Shown here in pieces: positions 1 through 12,099 of a stretch of DNA of 41,280 nt. Under the pieces are notes generated by a model, which was not told the DNA's origin, ran no database searches, and worked only from the letters and a program-made list of their open reading frames with translations. Where the stretch lies: assembly GCA_016870455.1 (NCBI GenBank), contig VGBN01000008.1, forward strand, positions 1-41,280, written 5' to 3'. Position numbers and translations under genes: made by a program. Source of the DNA: Actinomycetota bacterium (GTDB taxonomy: Bacteria > Actinomycetota > Actinomycetes > Nanopelagicales > Nanopelagicaceae). Position 1 is the stretch's first letter. Every line of letters starts with the position of its first letter.

Positions 1-2
1 TT

Positions 3-362
3 GATCCAGAGGCTAGAAGATCTTTTTGGGAGTTAATTAAAGTTTTAAAAGCTGAAGGTAAAACTATTTTACTTACAACACATTATTTGGATGAAGCGCA
101 AGCCTTAGCGGATCGAGTAGGTGTTATCAATAATGGAAAAATTATTGAAATTGCTACGCCAGAAACTTTAGGTGGTAGAAATAACGCACCGGCGAAGGTT
201 ACCTGGCTTGAAAATGGGACTAAACAACAGTTGCTTACTAAAGACCCGACTATTGAGGTAATCAAGTTAAATCAAAAATTTGGTGGGTCAATACCAGAGC
301 TCGAGGTATTGAGGCCTAATTTAGAGGAAATTTATCTGAAGATGATAGGTGAACTAAAATGA
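3..362 (+). CDS. ABC transporter ATP-binding protein, C-terminal part (5' end truncated by window edge)
   Basis: Open frame continues upstream to the window edge: DPEARRSFWELIKVLKAEGKTILLTTHYLDEAQALADRVGVI, including the post-Walker-B D-loop and H-loop (TTHYLDEA) typical of DrrA-like ABC-2 ATPases. Overlaps the downstream permease by 4 nt. Confidence 0.9.
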   Translation, partial: DPEARRSFWELIKVLKAEGKTILLTTHYLDEAQALADRVGVINNGKIIEIATPETLGGRNNAPAKVTWLENGTKQQLLTKDPTIEVIKLNQKFGGSIPELEVLRPNLEEIYLKMIGELK

Positions 363-1153
363 AAAATCTGCTAGAAACTTTGCGGATTGGTCTGCTGCGC
401 AGTCAGATTGAACTCAAGCAATTTATGCGACAACGTGAGTCAGTTGTCTTTACACTATTCTTTCCAGTTATTTTATTATTTATTTTTGGCACAGTCTTTA
501 AAGACACTATCGCACCCGGTGTCACCTTTAGCCAGTACTTTGTGGCCGGAATGATCGCTTCTGGATTGGTCAACACTGGTTTTCAACAACTTGCCATAAC
601 TATTCCTATGGAACGTGACGATGGCACATTAAAAAGATTGCGTGGCACTCCCATGTCAGTCTCGTCATATTTTATTGGTAAAGCATTGTTGGTTACATTT
701 TTAATGATTATTCAGACCGCTATGCTCTTATTTTTTGGATCTGTGGTCTTTGATTTAAATCTGCCAACTGATCTGATGCTTTGGTGGAACTTCACCTGGT
801 TGGTCCTTTTAGGAAGTGCTTGTTCAACAATTTTAGGTATTGCTTTCTCCGTTGTGCCAAAGAGTGGTCGAGGTGCTTCAGCGGTGGTATCCCCAATAGT
901 TATTATTTTGCAATTTTTCAGTGGCGTATTTTTTGTATTTACTTCTCTGCCATCCTTTATGCAACAACTTGCTGCAATATTTCCATTGAAATGGCTCACG
1001 CAGGGGATGAGATCGGTTTTTCTGCCGGAGGAGTTTGCCACTCAAGAGGTAGCTGGTAATTGGGAGCTAGGAAAAACTGCGATAGTCCTATCCATCTGGT
1101 TAATACTGGGATTACTCTTTGCAGTAAAGAAGTTTAAGTGGAGTAGAGAGTGA
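359..1153 (+). CDS. ABC-2 type transporter permease (DrrB-like)
   Basis: 264 aa multi-spanning membrane protein, translationally coupled (ATGA) to the ATPase; ABC-2 pattern (FTLFFPVILLFIFG...PIVIILQFFSGVFF...FPLKWLTQGMR). Confidence 0.88.
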   Translation: MKNLLETLRIGLLRSQIELKQFMRQRESVVFTLFFPVILLFIFGTVFKDTIAPGVTFSQYFVAGMIASGLVNTGFQQLAITIPMERDDGTLKRLRGTPMSVSSYFIGKALLVTFLMIIQTAMLLFFGSVVFDLNLPTDLMLWWNFTWLVLLGSACSTILGIAFSVVPKSGRGASAVVSPIVIILQFFSGVFFVFTSLPSFMQQLAAIFPLKWLTQGMRSVFLPEEFATQEVAGNWELGKTAIVLSIWLILGLLFAVKKFKWSRE

Positions 1154-1845
1154 GAGTTAGAGTTGTAACTGCTTTTTTAATCTCATTTGCACTGTTAGCA
1201 ACCAATGCATATGCAGCCACGCCAACACCAAAGGCAAGTGCTAAGAGCAGCGCAAAACCAGTAGCCTCAAAATCTGCAACTACAGAACAAGCAACTGCAT
1301 CAAGTAGTAAAAAGCCAAGTAAAAAACCGGTGAAAAAGAAGGTGAAGAAAACTGCCACTCCAATTCCATCACCATCCCCGGTTTGGCCACCTGTTAAATT
1401 CACCTCAAATAAAGGAATATATGCAAAGATTCCAACCAGCAAAGAGTTACTTGGATTGGTTTCAGCGAAGGCAGGATTGCGAGAGTTAGTAAAAAAGTGT
1501 GAGTCATTTGCCTGTGGTGCAGTAATCGTGGCTGCTGAATATCGTTGTGAGTGGTGGGAGATTAAATCAACTGTATACGGCCCTGATCCATCAGATGCAA
1601 ACAAAAAAATTGCTCTAGGTAAGTTGAGAACGCTCTATGGTTCGTTATCTCCAAAAACATATGCAAACATTATTTTGATAAGTGAGGAGCCATTAGCTGG
1701 CCCTACAACTACTGACCCAGCCACCGGCCAGGTAGTTCTGGGTTCACCAAGAACTGGTGTAATTGTTGGTGGAATCTCTGCAATTTGTCATAAGTCTGGC
1801 ACAAATGAAAAAATTCCAGCCAATATATATACTCGAATTAATTAA
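1150..1845 (+). CDS. Secreted hypothetical protein: signal peptide, Lys/Ala/Ser-rich linker, C-terminal Cys-containing domain
   Basis: GTG start overlapping the previous stop; N-terminal MRVRVVTAFLISFALLATNAYA signal peptide, then basic low-complexity KASAKSSAKPVASK...KKPSKKPVKKKVKK and a domain with CESFACGAVIVAAEYRCEWW. Confidence 0.7.
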   Translation: MRVRVVTAFLISFALLATNAYAATPTPKASAKSSAKPVASKSATTEQATASSSKKPSKKPVKKKVKKTATPIPSPSPVWPPVKFTSNKGIYAKIPTSKELLGLVSAKAGLRELVKKCESFACGAVIVAAEYRCEWWEIKSTVYGPDPSDANKKIALGKLRTLYGSLSPKTYANIILISEEPLAGPTTTDPATGQVVLGSPRTGVIVGGISAICHKSGTNEKIPANIYTRIN

Positions 1846-1863
1846 TTTATTGAGGAGTAAAAG

Positions 1864-2184
1864 TTGCTAGGCGGCATTAACAACAGTCTTTACCTAATCT
1901 CACTTTCTGGTTTTTTAGTTGTTGCGGTCATGATCTTGATTTTAAAATGGGCATTTTCTAGCAATAACTCAGTGGTTGAGCGGGATAAGAAAATTGGTAA
2001 TGAGGATGAGTACGGTTTGCTTAGAGTTGCTCACTCGCCTACAAATCACATTGAAGGCGAGATGCTCAGGCAAAAACTGTTAGCAGTTGGAATAAAGGCA
2101 ACGCTATCCCAAACTAAAAATGGGCCAAAAATTATGGTTTTTGAAAAAGATTTAAAGATTGCCAAGGCAACCTTAAACTCTTAA
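1864..2184 (+). CDS. Small membrane-anchored protein with DUF2007-like C-terminal domain
   Basis: TTG start; one N-terminal TM segment, then LLRVAHSPTNHIEGEMLRQKLLAVGIKATL, resembling the DUF2007 putative signal-transducing domain. Confidence 0.55.
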   Translation: MLGGINNSLYLISLSGFLVVAVMILILKWAFSSNNSVVERDKKIGNEDEYGLLRVAHSPTNHIEGEMLRQKLLAVGIKATLSQTKNGPKIMVFEKDLKIAKATLNS

Positions 2185-2756
2185 CGATTAGCTCCTGGTA
2201 CCCAAAGTTGATCACCGATATCTTTATTTACATATCTAGCTAATACAAATAGTAAATCAGAGAGACGATTTAAATACTTTGCGGTAATTGGATTAACCCC
2301 GCCGCCAAATGCATGTATGGCATGCCAAGTTGTTCGCTCTGCTCTTCGCGTTACAGTTCTTGCCACATGCATAAGTGCAGCAGCAGGAGTTCCAGAAGGT
2401 AACACAAATGATCGAAGCGGCTGCAAACTCTCGTTGTATTTATCAATTTGGTGCTCTAGGTATTCAATTTGTGAATCTAAAACTCTAAGTGGTTCTGAGG
2501 CTGGGTTATCAACTACTGGGGTGCAAAGATCTGCACCGACATCAAACAGATCATTTTGGATTCGAATTAGCAACTTTTTGATATCAGCATCTTTGATATC
2601 ACCCATTGCCAAAACAACGCCGATTGTTGAGTTTGCTTCATCTACCGTGGCATAAGCCTCTAGCCTGGGATCATTTTTGGAGGTTCTACTCATATCCCCC
2701 AGTGAGGTTGTGCCATCATCGCCAGTTTTTGTATAGATGCGGGTTAAGTTGACCAT
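2181..2756 (-). CDS. pduO: Cob(I)alamin adenosyltransferase, PduO type
   Basis: [22 protein letters not shown]-terminal signature and RRAERTTW motif of PduO-type ATP:cobalamin adenosyltransferase. Confidence 0.9.
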   Translation of the reverse strand: MVNLTRIYTKTGDDGTTSLGDMSRTSKNDPRLEAYATVDEANSTIGVVLAMGDIKDADIKKLLIRIQNDLFDVGADLCTPVVDNPASEPLRVLDSQIEYLEHQIDKYNESLQPLRSFVLPSGTPAAALMHVARTVTRRAERTTWHAIHAFGGGVNPITAKYLNRLSDLLFVLARYVNKDIGDQLWVPGANR

Positions 2757-2793
2757 GAGTGCACCCTACCTTAAGCAATTACAATGGGGAATT

Positions 2794-4050
2794 ATGGATC
2801 GGTTGCAGGTAGTAGGAGGTGCCAGATTAGCCGGCACAGTTAGAGTCTCTGGAGCAAAAAACTCAGCTTTAAAGTTAATGGCTGCCACATTATTAGCACC
2901 CGGTAAATCAACCATCACGAATCTTCCAGCAATTGCAGATGTTGAGTATATGGCGGAGCTATTAACCAGATTAGGTTGCACTGTTGAAATTAATCAGCAA
3001 CTCAGTCAAGTTGTCATTGATGTACCACAAAAGCTAGGACATCGAGCCGACTATGACATGGTTAGAAAAATGAGGGCATCAATCAATGTACTAGGTCCAT
3101 TAATTGCCAGAGAATTAATTGCTGAGGTTGCACTTCCTGGTGGCGATGCAATTGGCTCTCGCGGTCTTGATTTTCACATAAATGGCTTAACTGAAATGGG
3201 TGCGCAAGTAACTTCAGAACATGGATTTGTAATTGCTAAATCAAGTAATGGGTTAACTGGTGCCAATATCATCCTAGAGTTTCCTAGTGTTGGCGCAACA
3301 GAAAACATCATGACCGCTGCAACCTTAGCAAAGGGAAAAACAGTTATTGATAATGCAGCTCGAGAGCCTGATGTGGTTGATCTGGGTGAGTTCTTAATTG
3401 CGATGGGGGCAAAAATTTCTGGACTTGGATCTCACACCATCACAATCGAGGGAGTTGAAAAGTTATCTCCTGCCACTCATGCAACCTTGGCAGATCGCAT
3501 AGTCTCTGGCACTTGGGCATTTGCAGCTGCCATGACTCAAGGAGATATCACTATAGAAAATGGCAGGGCCGATCACCTTGAGATTCCATTGGATAAGTTA
3601 GTGGAAGCTGGCGCGGTTGTTACCACCACTAAAAATGGTTTTAGGGTAAAGATGGATAAAAGACCTACTGCAGTTGATGTAGCAACACTTCCCTACCCTG
3701 GATTTCCTACTGACTTGCAACCTATGGTTATAACCTTAAACTCAATTGCTGATGGCACCTCAATTGTTACTGAAAATGTATTTGAAGGAAGATTTATGTT
3801 TATAAATGAGTTACTTAGATTAGGGGCAAAGATACAAGTTGATGGTCATCATGCGGCGATTACTGGCATAAAGCAGTTGTCTGCCGCACCTGTAGCCGCA
3901 ACTGATATCCGCGCCGGTGCTGGATTGGTATTAGCTGCTTTAGTAAGTGATGGCGTTACAATTATTGAAGATGCTTTCCACATTGATCGCGGATATCCAG
4001 ATTTTCCTGCTCAACTAAAATCATTAGGTGCAGATGTCAGCCGAATTTAA
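2794..4050 (+). CDS. murA: UDP-N-acetylglucosamine 1-carboxyvinyltransferase (MurA)
   Basis: [38 protein letters not shown]-synthase-like fold. ORF opens at 2737, but ATG 2794 with upstream GGGGA fits the family start better. Confidence 0.95.
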   Translation: MDRLQVVGGARLAGTVRVSGAKNSALKLMAATLLAPGKSTITNLPAIADVEYMAELLTRLGCTVEINQQLSQVVIDVPQKLGHRADYDMVRKMRASINVLGPLIARELIAEVALPGGDAIGSRGLDFHINGLTEMGAQVTSEHGFVIAKSSNGLTGANIILEFPSVGATENIMTAATLAKGKTVIDNAAREPDVVDLGEFLIAMGAKISGLGSHTITIEGVEKLSPATHATLADRIVSGTWAFAAAMTQGDITIENGRADHLEIPLDKLVEAGAVVTTTKNGFRVKMDKRPTAVDVATLPYPGFPTDLQPMVITLNSIADGTSIVTENVFEGRFMFINELLRLGAKIQVDGHHAAITGIKQLSAAPVAATDIRAGAGLVLAALVSDGVTIIEDAFHIDRGYPDFPAQLKSLGADVSRI

Positions 4051-4990
4051 TTTTCCAGATCGAAACCTTGCTCTTGAATTAGTAAGAGTTACTGAAACTG
4101 CAGCTTTAGCTGCCTCAACCTGGGTGGGTAGGGGCGATAAAGATGCAGCAGATGGTGCAGCAGTTACAGCTATGCGCAAGATGATTAATACCGTTGATAT
4201 GTCAGGTGTAATAGTTATTGGTGAGGGTGAAAAAGATAATGCACCAATGCTTCATAATGGTGAAGAGGTTGGAAATGGCAGTGGCCCAGCTTGTGATGTT
4301 GCTGTGGATCCAATTGATGGCACCACGCTAACCTCCAATGGTTTAAATGGTGCAGTAAGTGTTATTGCCTTAGCACCACGCGGCACAATGTTTGATCCAA
4401 AGGGTGCTTTCTACATGAACAAGATCGTTACCGGCGCTGAGGCTGCTTCGGTGGTTGATATCTCAGCCCCAGCTGGTGAAAATGTTAGAAAGGTTGCCAA
4501 GGCTAAGGGTGTGGATGTATCTGACATAACAGTTATCGTTTTGGATCGACCAAGACATGCCCAGTTACTTAAGGAGTTACGTGCTGCAGGTGCTCGCATT
4601 AGATTAATACGAGATGGTGATGTGGCCGCCGCAATTGAAACTGCACGAATTGGAACAGGTATTGATATCTTGATGGGTATTGGCGGCACACCTGAAGGAG
4701 TTGTCACTGCTGCAGCTATGCGAGCTTTAGGTGGTGTAATTCAAGGACAACTAATGCCGCAAAGTGAAAGCGAGAAAGAGTCGGCTAAAGCTGCAGGACA
4801 TGATTTGAGCAAAATTTATTCAACCAATGATTTAGTAGCATCAGATGATGTTTTCTTCTCAGCAACTGGAATTACAGATGGAGAATTGCTAAAAGGTGTT
4901 CGCCACACAGCATTTGGCGCAATCTCTCACTCTCTAGTGGTAAGAGGGCGTTCGAAAACTGTAAGAATTATTGAAACAGAGCACCGCTAA
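4034..4990 (+). CDS. glpX: Class II fructose-1,6-bisphosphatase (GlpX)
   Basis: [43 protein letters not shown] is characteristic of GlpX. ORF opens at 4028; start taken at ATG 4034, overlapping the murA 3' end. Confidence 0.94.
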   Translation: MSAEFNFPDRNLALELVRVTETAALAASTWVGRGDKDAADGAAVTAMRKMINTVDMSGVIVIGEGEKDNAPMLHNGEEVGNGSGPACDVAVDPIDGTTLTSNGLNGAVSVIALAPRGTMFDPKGAFYMNKIVTGAEAASVVDISAPAGENVRKVAKAKGVDVSDITVIVLDRPRHAQLLKELRAAGARIRLIRDGDVAAAIETARIGTGIDILMGIGGTPEGVVTAAAMRALGGVIQGQLMPQSESEKESAKAAGHDLSKIYSTNDLVASDDVFFSATGITDGELLKGVRHTAFGAISHSLVVRGRSKTVRIIETEHR

Positions 4991-4992
4991 AT

Positions 4993-5250
4993 TTAACTTT
5001 TAACTACCTCTGCCTCACCCAAAATTGAAACTCGATTGTTTGAAACTGAGATAAATCCACCATTAATTAAAAAATCATTTACCGAACCATCAGCAGCTTT
5101 AATTGAAACAGTGCCATCAGCAAGTACCCCAAGAAGTGGTGCATGTCCTGGCAGTACGCCAAGATCTCCTTCTAGTGTGCGAGCAGAGACCATCTTTGCT
5201 TCACCACTCCAAACCCGCTTCTCTGGGGTAACTACCTCAACTTTTAGCAT
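4993..5250 (-). CDS. atpC: F1Fo ATP synthase epsilon subunit
   Basis: MLKVEVVTPEKRVWSGEAKMVSARTLEGDLGVLPGHAPLLGVL; last gene of the atp operon. Confidence 0.95.
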   Translation of the reverse strand: MLKVEVVTPEKRVWSGEAKMVSARTLEGDLGVLPGHAPLLGVLADGTVSIKAADGSVNDFLINGGFISVSNNRVSILGEAEVVKS

Positions 5251-5253
5251 AAA

Positions 5254-7583
<2,330 letters not shown>

Positions 7584-7600
7584 TTTTTATCTCGCTTTTC

Positions 7601-9238
7601 TTATCGCTTTATCGCCGGTACTTGACGGGTTATTTGTTCATTATCAACACCATCTAATGCATCAGCTTTCTTCTCATTTACTACTGGTGCAACTGATGAT
7701 TTAAATTGAGTTTTAAAAGTATTAATTGCCTCTTCCAAAGACTTAACAGTGTCATCTGTTAACTCTCTAGTAGCAGAGATAACCTCAAAGATTTGTTTAC
7801 GCTCTCTAGCAATAAAATCTAGAAACTCAGTTTCAAATCGACGGATATCTACCACTGGAATTGAGTCCATATTTCCAGTGGTTCCTGCCCAAATAGAGGC
7901 TACCTGACGCTCAACTGAGAATGGTGAGTATTGACCTTGCTTTAACAATTCAACCATTCGAGCACCACGTTCTAACTGTGCTTTAGATGCAGCATCAAGA
8001 TCTGAACCAAATGCAGCGAAGGCTTCTAATTCACGATACTGGGCAAGATCTAGACGAAGTCGTCCGGCAATCTTTTTGATCGCCTTAGTTTGTGCTGAGC
8101 CACCAACACGTGAGACTGAAATACCAACGTTAATCGCAGGACGAACACCTGCGTTAAACAAATCGGTTTCTAAGAAGCACTGACCATCGGTAATAGAGAT
8201 AACGTTGGTAGGAATAAATGCAGAAACATCATTTCCCTTTGTCTCAATGATTGGCAATCCAGTCATTGAGCCACCACCCATATCATCAGATAATTTTGCG
8301 CATCTTTCCAACAAACGTGAGTGCAGATAGAAAACATCTCCAGGATATGCCTCACGACCTGGTGGGCGCCTTAGTAATAGCGAAACTGATCGATATGCCT
8401 CTGCTTGTTTGGATAGATCATCAAAAATAATTAATACATGTTGGCCTTTATACATCCAGTGCTGACCAATAGATGAGCCGGTGTATGGGGCTAAGTATTT
8501 AAACCCAGCTGGATCAGATGCAGGGGCTGCCACAATTGTTGTGTACTCCATGGCTCCTGCTGCCTCTAGCGCACCTTTAACTGATGCAATAGTTGAGCCC
8601 TTTTGTCCAATTGCAACATAAATACATTTAACCTGCTTCTTTGGATCTCCACTCTTCCAGTTCTCTAACTGGTTAATAATTGTGTCAACTGCAATCGCAG
8701 TCTTACCAGTCTGGCGATCACCAATGATTAGCTGACGCTGACCGCGGCCGATAGCAGTCATGGCATCAATTGCTTTAATTCCAGTTTGAAGTGGTTCTTT
8801 TACAGGCTGACGTTGCACAACAGATGGTGCTTGAATTTCAAGCGCGCGAGTAGTTTCAGCTTTAATCTCACCCTTGCCATCAATTGGTCGACCTAAGGCA
8901 TCGACTACTCTTCCTAAAAATCCATCACCAACTGGAACAGAGAGAATTTCTCCAGTACGACGAACAGTTGTTCCCTCTTCAATTCCAGAGAACTCACCTA
9001 AAATCACAACACCGATTTCGCGAACATCTAAGTTCAGCGCTAGACCCAATGTGCCGTTTTCAAACTTTAACAACTCATTGGTCATAGTTGATGGCAGACC
9101 TTCCACACGTGCGATGCCATCACCTGCCTCGGTGACACTACCGATCTCATCCTTTACGGCAGCTCCAGGTTTATATGCAGCGACATGTTTTGCCAGTGCA
9201 TCCCGAATCTCTTCGGGGCGGATACTTACTTCGGCCAT
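7601..9238 (-). CDS. atpA: F1Fo ATP synthase alpha subunit
   Basis: [18 protein letters not shown], full-length 545 aa. Confidence 0.98.
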   Translation of the reverse strand: MAEVSIRPEEIRDALAKHVAAYKPGAAVKDEIGSVTEAGDGIARVEGLPSTMTNELLKFENGTLGLALNLDVREIGVVILGEFSGIEEGTTVRRTGEILSVPVGDGFLGRVVDALGRPIDGKGEIKAETTRALEIQAPSVVQRQPVKEPLQTGIKAIDAMTAIGRGQRQLIIGDRQTGKTAIAVDTIINQLENWKSGDPKKQVKCIYVAIGQKGSTIASVKGALEAAGAMEYTTIVAAPASDPAGFKYLAPYTGSSIGQHWMYKGQHVLIIFDDLSKQAEAYRSVSLLLRRPPGREAYPGDVFYLHSRLLERCAKLSDDMGGGSMTGLPIIETKGNDVSAFIPTNVISITDGQCFLETDLFNAGVRPAINVGISVSRVGGSAQTKAIKKIAGRLRLDLAQYRELEAFAAFGSDLDAASKAQLERGARMVELLKQGQYSPFSVERQVASIWAGTTGNMDSIPVVDIRRFETEFLDFIARERKQIFEVISATRELTDDTVKSLEEAINTFKTQFKSSVAPVVNEKKADALDGVDNEQITRQVPAIKR

Positions 9239-9262
9239 CTTTTTCTCTCTTCTCTCTTTAAA

Positions 9263-9287
9263 TAACAGATGCTGTGGGCATCTGTTA
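9263..9287 (-). other. Intercistronic hairpin between atpH and atpA
   Basis: TAACAGATGC-TGTGG-GCATCTGTTA perfect 10-bp stem, 5-nt loop, in the 52-nt gap; no following T-run on the minus strand. Confidence 0.7.
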
Positions 9288-9290
9288 AAA

Positions 9291-10118
9291 CTAACTTACG
9301 AGCGCTCTGCCCGCATCTGCTAACCGATTAACTATGGTGCCATCTATAACATCATCGGCATACCTAATTGATATACCACCTAACACCTTTGGATCTATCT
9401 CAAGATTAATATGAACATCTCTACCCATTTGTTTGCCTAGAGCGGCAACTAATTTGTTTATTTGAGCATCGCTTAATGCAACTGCAGATTTAACATGGGC
9501 CACTAAACGATCTTTTCGAGCAGAAACATAATGTGAGTAGGTTGCCAATGTTGCATCAATACTTCGACCTCGACGAAGAGTTATAACTCTTTTGAGTAAA
9601 TTTATAGTTGAGTTTGCATACTTACCTTTTACCACTGATTCAAGTAAGGCAACCTTGCTTTGATCTGTATCAGCTGAGGTATTTAGAGCTTGGCGAAGCT
9701 CTGGATTTGCTCTAAGCACCCGAGCAAAATCAAATAGTTGATTTTCTACCTGCTCTAACTCATTATTTTTATCAGCGGATGTGGCCTCTGCCTCGATGGC
9801 TAAATTTTCAATCGCATCTGCGATCTCACCTGGATTAGACCAACGAAGTGCAGCAGCATTTGCAAGTAATGCTTGGGCTGGTGCAGTTATGTTTTTACCA
9901 AATAGATTTGAAATCAACTCTGCCTTTGCACTCACATCACGGGCATTATCAGTTAGCGCTCTTCTGACCCCAATTGAGGAGCTTAAAACCGAGAGAATTA
10001 CAAATAAATCTTGGGCAAGGAGGGCTACCTCATTTGCAGATTGTTTTTCAACAGTCTGCGTTAATGATTTTCGCAGAGTTATTACCGAAGCTCTGCTAGA
10101 GCCACCCAATACCTTCAT
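9291..10118 (-). CDS. atpH: F1Fo ATP synthase delta subunit
   Basis: Position between atpF and atpA; delta-type C-terminus [30 protein letters not shown]. Confidence 0.94.
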   Translation of the reverse strand: MKVLGGSSRASVITLRKSLTQTVEKQSANEVALLAQDLFVILSVLSSSIGVRRALTDNARDVSAKAELISNLFGKNITAPAQALLANAAALRWSNPGEIADAIENLAIEAEATSADKNNELEQVENQLFDFARVLRANPELRQALNTSADTDQSKVALLESVVKGKYANSTINLLKRVITLRRGRSIDATLATYSHYVSARKDRLVAHVKSAVALSDAQINKLVAALGKQMGRDVHINLEIDPKVLGGISIRYADDVIDGTIVNRLADAGRALVS

Positions 10119-10120
10119 GA

Positions 10121-10660
10121 TTATTTACTCTTCTCCAGATCTGCAATAAAGCGATCAACTATCCGAGATTGACGAACCTGGTCATCTAATGCTTCTCCGA
10201 CAATCTTTCCGGCTAATTCAGTTGCAAGCGCTCCCACCTCATTACGTAGTGAGGTGATTGCTTGTTGACGCTCGGCTTGAATTGCAGCGGTTGCAGCTGC
10301 TGAAATTCGAGCCGCCTCCTCTACCGCCTTTGCTCGCAAATCTTCAATAATTGCAGCACCTTGTACCCGAGCATCTTCTCGTATTTTCTGTGCTTCGCCC
10401 TGAGCATCCTTAAGTTGCAAGGTGTATTTTTGAAGGGCTACTTCCGCCTCTCGTTGTGCTTTCTCAGCACGTTCGATACCACCTGCAATTGCATCAGTTC
10501 GCTCCGCAAATGCTTTTTCAAATAACGGAACAACTTTGGCGCGTAATACTAAGAACAGTAATGTGAAGGCAACAAAGCCAACAATTAATTCAGCAGTATG
10601 CGGAATTAAAGGGTTTGCTCCCTCACCTGCCACCCAGTTGCTAAAACTCCCCCGAACCAT
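10121..10660 (-). CDS. atpF: F1Fo ATP synthase b subunit
   Basis: N-terminal TM plus long alpha-helical stalk; position between atpE and atpH. Confidence 0.94.
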   Translation of the reverse strand: MVRGSFSNWVAGEGANPLIPHTAELIVGFVAFTLLFLVLRAKVVPLFEKAFAERTDAIAGGIERAEKAQREAEVALQKYTLQLKDAQGEAQKIREDARVQGAAIIEDLRAKAVEEAARISAAATAAIQAERQQAITSLRNEVGALATELAGKIVGEALDDQVRQSRIVDRFIADLEKSK

Positions 10661-10682
10661 CTTTTACCAATCCTCGCGCGAA

Positions 10683-10886
10683 TTAAAGTACGAAAGCTAG
10701 AACGAGACCGAATAGCGCTAGAGCTTCAGCTAATGCGAAGCCTAGGAATGCGATCGGTTGCAACACTGAGCGTGCCTCAGGTTGGCGTGCTACACCACTG
10801 ATGTAAGCAGCGAAGATCATGCCCGTTGCGATTGCCGGTCCGATTGCAGATAGGCCATAACCGACCAGGTTGAGTGTGCCTTCCAT
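10683..10886 (-). CDS. atpE: F1Fo ATP synthase c subunit
   Basis: 67 aa two-helix hairpin with ARQPEA loop and [18 protein letters not shown]; no Thr/Ser directly after the ion-binding Glu, so likely H+-type. Confidence 0.96.
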   Translation of the reverse strand: MEGTLNLVGYGLSAIGPAIATGMIFAAYISGVARQPEARSVLQPIAFLGFALAEALALFGLVLAFVL

Positions 10887-10929
10887 ATTCTTTTCCTTCT
10901 TTCTTTGTTAGTTGTTGCTTGGGTTTTTT

Positions 10930-11709
10930 CTAGTGTTCATCCGCTAACGCACCCGCTATGTAGAGGGCGGTTAACAGGGTAAAGATATATGCCTGTAGGC
11001 ATTGGACCATAAATTCAAAAAAAGTGAGCGCAATTCCAAAGGCAAAGGCAAAAGGTGAGACCAGCTTTAAGCCAACAACACCTTGCAAAAGGTGTTCTCC
11101 GCCTAGGATGAAAACAAGTAATAAGAGATGGCCGGCGAACATATTGGCAAATAACCGAAGCGATAAGGTAAGTGGACGAACAATAAAATAGGTAGCCACT
11201 TCAATTGGAGTTAGTAATACATAAACTGGCTTTGGAACTCCAGGCATAAACATAATTTCTTTAAGGTAAGGCATAAGCCCTTTATGCTTAATCGCAACAT
11301 AATGGAAAATTACAAAGGTAAATAGAGCCAATACATACGGAAAGCTCACCCTAGACATAGTAGGAAACTGCAAAAATGGAATAATGCCAAATAAATTATT
11401 GGTTAAAATAAATGTAAAGAGCGTAAACAAATATGGAACAAACCGCATGAACTCATGACCAATAACATCTCTGGCTAAATCATTTCGCACAAAGCCATAA
11501 ACGGATTCACCAGCAAATTGCAGCTTAGATGGAACGATCGAGGCTTTTCTTGCTGAAAGTATGAAGAAGGTTGAAATCAATATCACCGATAAAAATGCTA
11601 GAAAAACTGGCTTTGTTGTAAATGGATTATCCCCAAATACTGGTGGCAAATTGAAGTCGGCGGTACTAGGTGGCTTAAAGCCTTCATCTGCAGCTAATCG
11701 CACGCCCAC
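10930..11709 (-). CDS. atpB: F1Fo ATP synthase a subunit
   Basis: Conserved LRLFANMFAGHLLL motif in 259 aa membrane protein. Confidence 0.96.
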   Translation of the reverse strand: MGVRLAADEGFKPPSTADFNLPPVFGDNPFTTKPVFLAFLSVILISTFFILSARKASIVPSKLQFAGESVYGFVRNDLARDVIGHEFMRFVPYLFTLFTFILTNNLFGIIPFLQFPTMSRVSFPYVLALFTFVIFHYVAIKHKGLMPYLKEIMFMPGVPKPVYVLLTPIEVATYFIVRPLTLSLRLFANMFAGHLLLLVFILGGEHLLQGVVGLKLVSPFAFAFGIALTFFEFMVQCLQAYIFTLLTALYIAGALADEH

Positions 11710-11874
11710 TTAAATCTCCAAAAGTTAGTAACTATTCGGTTTGAAAAACTTGCAAGATTTCTTCTATTACATAGCTGTTGGGGAGGGCTAGCTACGGGGG
11801 AAACCTTATTAGAAGAGGCAGATTACTGGGAAATGAGAGAAGGTAAAAATCAGATTTTGGAAAGAAATGTGACC

Positions 11875-12099
11875 CTAATCGCGCCCAAAACGCAGCCATA
11901 CTAAATATATAGATGCGCCAGCACCGAGCAGCATCCCAGCCAATACTAAGTAGGTGGTTCCCAACCAGCGATCTAAGCCCCAACCAATTCCACCCCAAAT
12001 GATTAAGCCAGAGAGTAGATATCCGACAATAGACCAGAGTGCATTCTCCTCATTTTGAGAACTTTTCCTCTTCTCATCATCTGAATTTTTCTGACTCAC
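11875..12099 (-). CDS. AtpZ/AtpI-like small membrane protein of the atp locus
   Basis: 74 aa, two TM helices (WSIVGYLLSGLIIWGGIGWGLDRWLGTTYLVLAGMLLGAGASIYLVW), directly upstream of atpB. Confidence 0.75.
   Translation of the reverse strand: MSQKNSDDEKRKSSQNEENALWSIVGYLLSGLIIWGGIGWGLDRWLGTTYLVLAGMLLGAGASIYLVWLRFGRD

Noticed and set aside
1134-1604. 156-aa minus-strand ORF antisense to the secreted Lys-rich protein
   Set aside because: Composition is the complement of the low-complexity KA/SK codons; the + strand frame has a signal peptide and coupled start, so this is a shadow ORF.
8874-9323. 149-aa plus-strand ORF antisense to atpA
   Set aside because: Pro/Ser-rich antisense translation of a conserved gene; shadow ORF.
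9781-10149. 122-aa plus-strand ORF antisense to atpH
   Set aside because: Shadow of a well-supported gene; no ribosome-binding site or family match.
11792-11998. 68-aa minus-strand ORF spanning the AtpZ-like gene 5' region and the gap before atpB
   Set aside because: Alternative frame of the AtpZ-like gene with no conserved features; the AtpZ-like frame has clear TM helices.
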